A stretch of 64,000 nt of DNA. It comes from Aselliscus stoliczkanus (lineage: Eukaryota > Chordata > Mammalia > Chiroptera > Hipposideridae). This document shows, piece after piece, positions 59,056-64,000 of this stretch. The notes beneath the pieces are model-generated. The model saw only the letters and a list, made by a program, of their open reading frames with translations. It did not search any database and was not told where the DNA came from. Made by a program: the position numbers and the translations under genes. Location of the stretch: assembly GCA_033961575.1 (NCBI GenBank), contig CM066727.1:157961434-158025433 (forward strand). Reading direction: 5' to 3'. Position 1 is the first letter of the stretch; every line of letters begins with the position of its first letter.

Positions 59056-59119
59056 AAAAAAAATACCACAAGAGGTCAATGGGCCTCTCTTTGAATACCT
59101 TCATTAATAAGTTATTCTA

Positions 59120-59268
59120 GGGCCGGCCGAGTGGCTCAGTTGGTTAAGAGCTCGCTCAAGAGTGCGAGCTGAGCTCTGAGCAACAGCTGTTCGAGGCCAG
59201 CCCGAGCTGAGTTGCCGTTGAGCTGCCAACAGGTGGCAGGATGGCTCAGCTAAAAAAAAAAAAAAAAA
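59120..59268 (+). mobile_element. VES-like SINE, short form
   Basis: GGGCCGGCCGAGTGGCTCAG head, and the GGCAGGATGGCTCAGCTAAA end then A-tail, nearly the same as the unit at 7,426-7,592. TSD about ATTCTA. Confidence 0.88.
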
Positions 59269-59920
59269 AAAATTCTACCTTCCTTCTGAGCAATCCATTC
59301 CATTTGAAGATAACTGCTAACCTTCTCCTTAAGCTTTCTGTTCTTCCATGCTAAACGTTCTTGCTACTTTACCTTTCTGCATATTATATGTTTTCCAGGG
59401 CTGTCACCATTTTCCCTGGACACTCATCATTTTTTTGTGTATCCCTAAAGAATAGCACTAGGACTAAAATAATGTTGTGCAGGTAGGCTAAGTGAGACAT
59501 TTTCCTCTTGTTTTTGACATTCTGCTTTTATTAAAATAGGCAGACTGTGATTGAATTAGCTTTTTTTTTTAGTTACTCTAATCCTGACTCATTTCAAATT
59601 TTTTTAATACAGTAAAACCTTTAATCATTCTTACATGTGCTACTAAGTTTCTTATCTTCTACTTTACAGTTGAATTTTGAACCAAAGTCAGGCCTTTGCA
59701 TTTCTCCTTATTTAACCTAATAGGGAATTTTCCTGGGCAAATAACCTTCAATATAGAAACTAGCATGTGTAAACTATTTAAGAAAAGAACAGAAAAATTA
59801 CTTCATATATATGGAAGAATGATAACTGATGAAATTAGTGATTTCTTGTGCCTAGATATTCCAACATTTATTTGAATAGTTCATTGCAATCACTTGTCTT
59901 GCATCAATTCAAGAAAACTT

Positions 59921-60380
59921 TTTTTTTTTAAAGATTTTATTGGGGAATTGGGGGAGGGGAACAGCTTTGGGGAACCAGGGAAGGGGAACAGACAAGTTGC
60001 TGTCCTTTTGTTCTTCAGTCTAGTTGTGGAGGACATTGCTTCACTGGCCCATGTTGATATCATCATTGCCCTCTTCCCGGGTGAGGCAGATCAGTCGCCT
60101 GCCTCTGGATGGCCGCTCACGGCTGCTCTTGGCAGCTCACTCTAGCTGCCCGCTGCTCACGCTGGCCGCCGGCCACTCACTGTAGCCTATGGCAGCCCAC
60201 TGCAGCAGGGGCTGCAGCCCACACTGTCGCCGGTGCTTGCGCAGCCCAGCTCCAGGTGGAGCTGTTTTTCACCATCTTAGCTGTAGAGGGCGTAGTGTCA
60301 CTGGCCCTCATACGTGGGATCCAAACCGGGGCTGCAGGCGTCGCAAGCCAGCTCTTAACCAATGCGCCACTCGGCCAGCC
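59921..60380 (-). mobile_element. Long composite SINE, antisense
   Basis: Complete long form in reverse, ending GGCCGAGTGGCGCATT-like on the reverse strand. Short CAAGAAA(A/G) TSD. Confidence 0.9.
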
Positions 60381-60877
60381 CAAGAAAGAATTCTTAAGAG
60401 TTGATTTAAAAAACAATTTTACCTCATAAATTTGTTCTTGACTAACAAATTAATTGCCTTTCTCACGTTTCTCATTTCCCTTTTGTAATCACCATTTTTC
60501 TAGTCTTGTAGGCCAGAATAATCTTTGATTCCTTCCCTGTATTTATTTAGTTACCAAATCTCAGTGATACCTCAGCTCTTTAGCTTTTTTATTCGCCTCA
60601 CAGCCAGTTAACCATAGCAATGCAAATCTCTGCTTCTAATATCTCTCCACTAGAATTCATTCTGTGCTTTGCTGGCAACTCATTCTTTTTGAGAGATTCA
60701 TTTGTGTCATTTTTATCATGTCAGTCTTTTTCCGGGGAATCTATGATTGAATGTAAACCTCTCAGTCAACCGTTAGAGATCCCTCTTGATGTACATTATT
60801 GTGTTTATTGTGTTCATTATTCCTCACTGTAATCTTTCAGATGTACTTCTTGGCATACATGCCCATCCCTCCTCAGT

Positions 60878-60907
60878 GTACACACACACACACACACACA
60901 CACACAC
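60878..60907. repeat. (CA)n microsatellite
   Basis: About 15 CA dinucleotides in SCAF11 intron 1. Confidence 0.93.
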
Positions 60908-61069
60908 CTTAAACTTTCACTCACTCTTGTTCTTATTGGCATAGCTAAATGCTATTTTTTTCCTTCTTATTATGTTGTTCCTTAAATGCCTTGAACTTTT
61001 CAACATACATAACCTATCACCTTCAGTACAAAATCCAGTCCAAATTGATCTTTTTGTCTAAGCTCCAAT

Positions 61070-61124
61070 TGTATTTATGTCTGACCACATAGTTTTTGTA
61101 TTTATGTCTGACCAGATAATTTAT
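61070..61124. repeat. 27-base tandem duplication
   Basis: TTGTATTTATGTCTGACCA occurs twice, 27 bases apart, with CATAGTTT and GATAATTT after the two copies. Confidence 0.85.
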
Positions 61125-61372
61125 CATTTTGTTGTTACTTAATACTTACATAAGGCCTTCCCTTTCAGTAAGACTGTGTACTTGATGGCAAGGACTATAA
61201 AAGAGTACTGGATTATCCACAAAAGTTACTGGCTTGGCTTGTACTGTGTTCTTTTACGTGTAAAATAATTTCTTACAGTTCTGGGTGTTTATTTTATATG
61301 TTATTGGGAGGTGACAAACATAAAAAGTCTCTATTATAATTCATTTTATAGGAAACCCCTTTTCAAGGAGAA

Positions 61373-61433
61373 ATGAAGAAGAAAACTGTATATACCCTAA
61401 GTGTGGGAGATCAGGAATATGAAGATATGGAAG
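61373..61433 (+). CDS. SCAF11: SCAF11 first coding exon (codons 1-20 plus one base)
   Basis: The exon spans 61,352-61,433. It follows a TTTTATAG acceptor (AG at 61,350-61,351) and ends in GGAAG|GTAACT. The ATG at 61,373 opens a frame starting MKKKTVYTLSVGDQEYEDME, with the last G completing a Gly codon in the next exon (phase 1). I recognise this as the N-terminus of SCAF11, a large nuclear SR-related protein that associates with SRSF2 and other splicing factors and is implicated in pre-mRNA splicing. The start is chosen because it is the first ATG after the acceptor, lies in a favourable AGAAATGA context, and reads in frame across the splice into the RING exon. Twenty-one bases of 5'UTR lie in this exon. 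Assignment comes from recalled family sequence, not a database search. Confidence 0.9.
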
Positions 61434-61525
61434 GTAACTTTTCATTTATATAAACCTTGTATGTTGAAAACAAAACTTAGCGTTTCCAAGCTATATTTTT
61501 GTATACATTTTAAATTATATAAGGA

Positions 61526-61663
61526 GGGCCAGCCGAGTGGCGCTGTGGTTAAGCGCTGGCTTGGGAAGCCAGTGGCCCCGGTTTGGGTCCCACATATGAG
61601 GGCCGGTGACACTGCCCTCAATAAATGAATGAATGAGTGAATGAATGAATGAATGAATGAATA
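61526..61663 (+). mobile_element. Rhin-type SINE with (GAAT)n tail next to a SCAF11 exon
   Basis: GGGCCAGCCGAGTGGCGCTG head. The tail became (TGAA)n. TSD AATTATATAAGGAG on both sides. It starts only 92 bases after the donor of the first coding exon, in sense orientation. Confidence 0.92.
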
Positions 61664-62329
61664 AAATTATATAAGGAGTTTTTTGTTTTTCCTTTTTGTT
61701 TCTAAATACGGAAATAAGATGCCTGAATAAGAATTGTGCACATTTTTTTCCCTCCTCCCATGTTTTATTTTCAGTTTATCAAGTTTTTTTGGTTTGTTGA
61801 ACTCCTTTCTGTTTCTTAAATTTTTGCTTCCTACTTGTTTGGGAATTACATACTTTTTCTGTTTTTGTGGTCGTCTTTTGTTTTTCAAAGTAGTATTGAT
61901 ATTTTCCTCCGCTTCTAAAGCTCCTATTTTAATCTTTACTGCCAACTGTAGAAGAACCTTAAAACAATTTAACTCATCATCCTACTTTAGATTTATAGGT
62001 TATAGTTTTCCATCATTTTGGTTCTTTTTTTCAAGTGCCACAAATTAAATGATATTTGATACACACAGTATTTGGGCAAGGGAGTCGTTCTTCTCCATTC
62101 CTTTTATTCTTCCTGAAAAACCTTAAGAAGCCCTTTTAATGAAAAGTCTATTGGTAAACTCTTAAGATATTGTATTTATTTTATCTTCTTGAAAACTATT
62201 CAAAAATAGATTTGGATGTATAATTCTGAATTGATAGTTGTTTTCTTTTTCCTTACCACATTGAAGATACTATTTAAGCCATTTTCTGGTTTTCTTTCTT
62301 GCCGTCAAGCAATGCATACTTTTATGTAT

Positions 62330-62760
62330 TGACTACATTGCTGGTGGGTATTTAAATTCGTATAAACTGTAAGGGTTATAATTTGGTATATGTGTTCAAA
62401 GTACAAATGTACATTCATATTGATCCAGGAATTCCATTTTTTGGAATTTATCCTATAAATATACTATTATAAATGTGAAATGACAAAGATTTTCATTGCT
62501 GCGTTGTTACAATAGCCAAAGGTTGAAAAATGAGTATCTATTAAATAGATTAAAACAAAACAAAAATAATGCAGGCTATTGTGTATAGTGTTCTAGCATT
62601 TGTTTGAAGGAGATCTGAAAAAAATATTAGGATTTTCTTGTCTATGCATAAAAAAATATTTGGAAGAAAGAAGAAGAAACTTAACAGCTGTTAAGTATTA
62701 GATGGAACTGATTGGATGGGGTAGATAGTAATGGGAGATTTTTCACTATAACCTTTTTTA
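62330..62760 (+). mobile_element. L1 3' end fragment in SCAF11 intron
   Basis: CATTGCTGGTGGGTATTTAAA, GATCCAGGAATTCCATTTTTTG, and TTGTTACAATAGCCAAAGG follow the ORF2 C-terminal pattern. It lies about 260 bases before the RING exon acceptor. Confidence 0.72.
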
Positions 62761-63016
62761 ACTTACAAATTTTTGAACCATGTGACTTATTTTAAATTTA
62801 AATTCATGAAAAATTGTTTTTATTTCCCCATTAAAAATATAAATTAGTAAATGTTGAGGGTATTGTGCTCAAGGAATATGTTTTTTATAATGTATCTAAG
62901 ATCTAATAACTTTGTAGAGAAAGGTTCTTTATACTATCTTGTCCATGTTAGTGCCACAAAAGTTAGTCATTTGGTCTGGAGAACTTGAAAGCATGTATGG
63001 CTTCTTTACTTTATAG

Positions 63017-63174
63017 GTGAAGAAAACAAAGATAATACTACTACCACTGGTCTGTTGTACAATGAAGCTGACAGATGTCCAATATGTCTTAATTGCCTAT
63101 TAGAGAAGGAAGTTGGTTTCCCAGAAAGCTGTAATCATGTCTTCTGCATGACCTGTATTCTTAAATGGGCAGAG
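63017..63174 (+). CDS. SCAF11: SCAF11 second coding exon, RING finger N-terminal half
   Basis: The acceptor is TTTATAG at 63,010-63,016 and the donor is GAG|GTGAGT after 63,174 (phase 0). Joined to the previous exon it encodes residues 21-73. Metal ligands of a C3HC4-type RING are visible: Cys41 and Cys44 (CPIC), then Cys59, His61, Cys64 and Cys67 (CNHVFCMTC), with 14 residues between the second and third ligands. The remaining Cys pair must lie in the next exon, beyond the window or unseen. RING domains usually bind E2 enzymes. For SCAF11, ubiquitin-ligase activity is inference from the fold. The full protein is known to be about 1,450 residues with a long Ser/Arg-rich body, so only about 5% of it is present here. 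Reading frame and splice phases are intact, so this is a functional locus and not a pseudogene. Confidence 0.92.
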
Positions 63175-64000
63175 GTGAGTTTGAGAATAAGTATTGAATA
63201 TTGTTGTATTTTAGTTCCGTACTGTGATTTCATTCCACCTACTCTAAAGCATTGATAACTGCCTTTCATAAATTATTTCACAGTAATATGTGTTCCCTTA
63301 CTTGGACAAATTTCCCTGTATTATTCAAATTATGTCAGTGTATTTCCTTCTAATTTTCTTTCAGTCAGCTTTTTGTTCTTTTATAAAAAATTTAAATACA
63401 TGCCTTAAAAAAACTTAATCTATAGGAATAATAGATTAAGCATTTTTTCTGGTAGAAATGCAGTAATTCATCTTCAGTGTACTTGACCTTCTTGGGATAA
63501 TATCTGATTACTACTAATAATACCTTCTGTCTGCTTTGTGTTTTATATTTTTCAGAGACCTTTTACATAGATTATTTGATTTCTTCTTTATATCAGCCTT
63601 GTGGGATAACCAGAGCAGATGTAATAGTGTCCTTCCTTCCATTTTACAGATGAGGAACTTTGGATTTTGCATTCTATAACTTGGCCAAGGTCTCATAGCT
63701 TAAGAGGCAGAAATGAATTTAGAACTGCATTTTCTAATTTCTGTTCTTAATTTAGAATGAACTAATTTCAGAGTTTGATTTAGAGATATGACTGAATTTC
63801 TTCATAGATAGTAAATGATTAAGAAACAAGACATTTTGGACTTTAATGTATTATTGGGCATACTTAAGTAGATCATGGTGCTGGTACATTGAATATTCAT
63901 TATAAGCCCCATTGTTATGAGTTGTTAAATAAACATTCATTGTGCTATTAATTTGTCAGTGTGTAAATATTAGTAAAGGAGGTAAATTTCAAAAATATTT
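63175..64000 (+). other. SCAF11: SCAF11 intron after the RING exon (runs off the window)
   Basis: Begins with a consensus GTGAGT donor. It contains a MIR at 63,555. No further exon is visible. The next exon should encode the last Cys pair of the RING. Confidence 0.7.
63555..63745 (-). mobile_element. MIR-type SINE in the intron after the RING exon
   Basis: CATTTTACAGATGAGGAACT and TTGGCCAAGGTCTCATAGCT match the reverse MIR core. Confidence 0.75.

Larger units (their letters stand above)
60470..61200 (+). mobile_element. L2-like fragment
   Basis: TTGATTCCTTCCCTGTATTT, TACAAAATCCAGTCCAAATTG and AAGGCCTTCCCTTTCAGTAA suggest an L2 in sense orientation. It contains a (CA)n run and a 27-base tandem duplication. 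Confidence 0.55.
35404..61351 (+). other. SCAF11: SCAF11 intron 1 (about 26 kb), inferred
   Basis: This is the interval between the CpG-island donor and the acceptor of the first coding exon. It contains no convincing protein-coding gene. Repeats dominate: L2, MIR, Tigger, mariner, Charlie, mostly antisense L1s, and SINEs in both orientations (listed separately). The first 2 kb after the CpG island (about 35.93-37.84 kb) is largely free of recognisable repeats, as is usual for promoter-proximal intron. An unrecognised 5'UTR exon inside the interval is possible. Confidence 0.6.

Noticed and set aside
7636..60429. Recurring frames with LQVELLFTILAVEGSVTGPH-like text at many sites
   Set aside because: They are translations of the long composite SINE in sense or antisense orientation, not a gene family.
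1..64000. Search for CRISPR arrays, operons, phage or plasmid features
   Set aside because: The direct repeats seen are microsatellites or interspersed mammalian repeats. Intron/exon structure and repeat content are those of a mammalian chromosome.

Overview
The window is nuclear DNA from a placental mammal, most likely a yinpterochiropteran bat of the Rhinolophus/Hipposideros type. The strongest pointer is the SINE content. There are more than twenty tRNA-headed insertions of the horseshoe-bat Rhin/VES kind, next to ordinary mammalian L1, L2, MIR, MLT1, ERVL, Tigger and Charlie remnants. The genus is an inference from SINE style and cannot be proved from the window alone. There are no bacterial operons, CRISPR arrays or intact viral genes. 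Nearly all long open frames are repeat or CpG-island shadows.

One protein-coding gene is clearly present, SCAF11 (SR-related CTD-associated factor 11, also called SRSF2-interacting protein), on the + strand. A CpG-island promoter lies at about 34.82-35.92 kb. A probable non-coding first exon ends at a donor at 35,403/35,404, and a first intron of about 26 kb follows. The first coding exon (61,352-61,433, ATG at 61,373) and the next coding exon (63,017-63,174) together encode 73 residues. They carry the first six metal ligands of the N-terminal RING finger. The gene runs off the right edge.

Layout: 1-33.8 kb is upstream intergenic DNA. It holds an MLT1 LTR, a nearly complete 5'-truncated L1 with target-site duplications (TSDs), SINEs and microsatellites. 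It also has a repeat-poor AT-rich stretch at 12.6-13.4 kb, a possible LTR with a TATA box near 17.09 kb, and an L1 ORF2 remnant at 21.5-23.1 kb. Further right are an RPL13A processed pseudogene at 24.6-25.25 kb, a decayed ERVL pol/LTR remnant at 25.4-27.2 kb, and an MLT1 LTR split by a TA-flanked DNA transposon at 27.7-28.6 kb. 33.8-35.9 kb is the GC-rich promoter region. 35.4-61.35 kb is SCAF11 intron 1. It contains Tigger, mariner and mariner-MITE elements, L2, antisense L1s nested in older L1s, and sense and antisense SINEs. 61.35-64 kb holds the two coding exons and flanking introns.

I found no convincing new multi-gene system. The items most worth a second look are a small palindromic mariner MITE family (four TA-flanked copies), a modular SINE set whose members swap heads, bodies and tails, a tandem SINE pair inside one TSD, a TA-flanked 534-bp transposon nested in an MLT1 LTR, and a repeat-poor candidate regulatory block.
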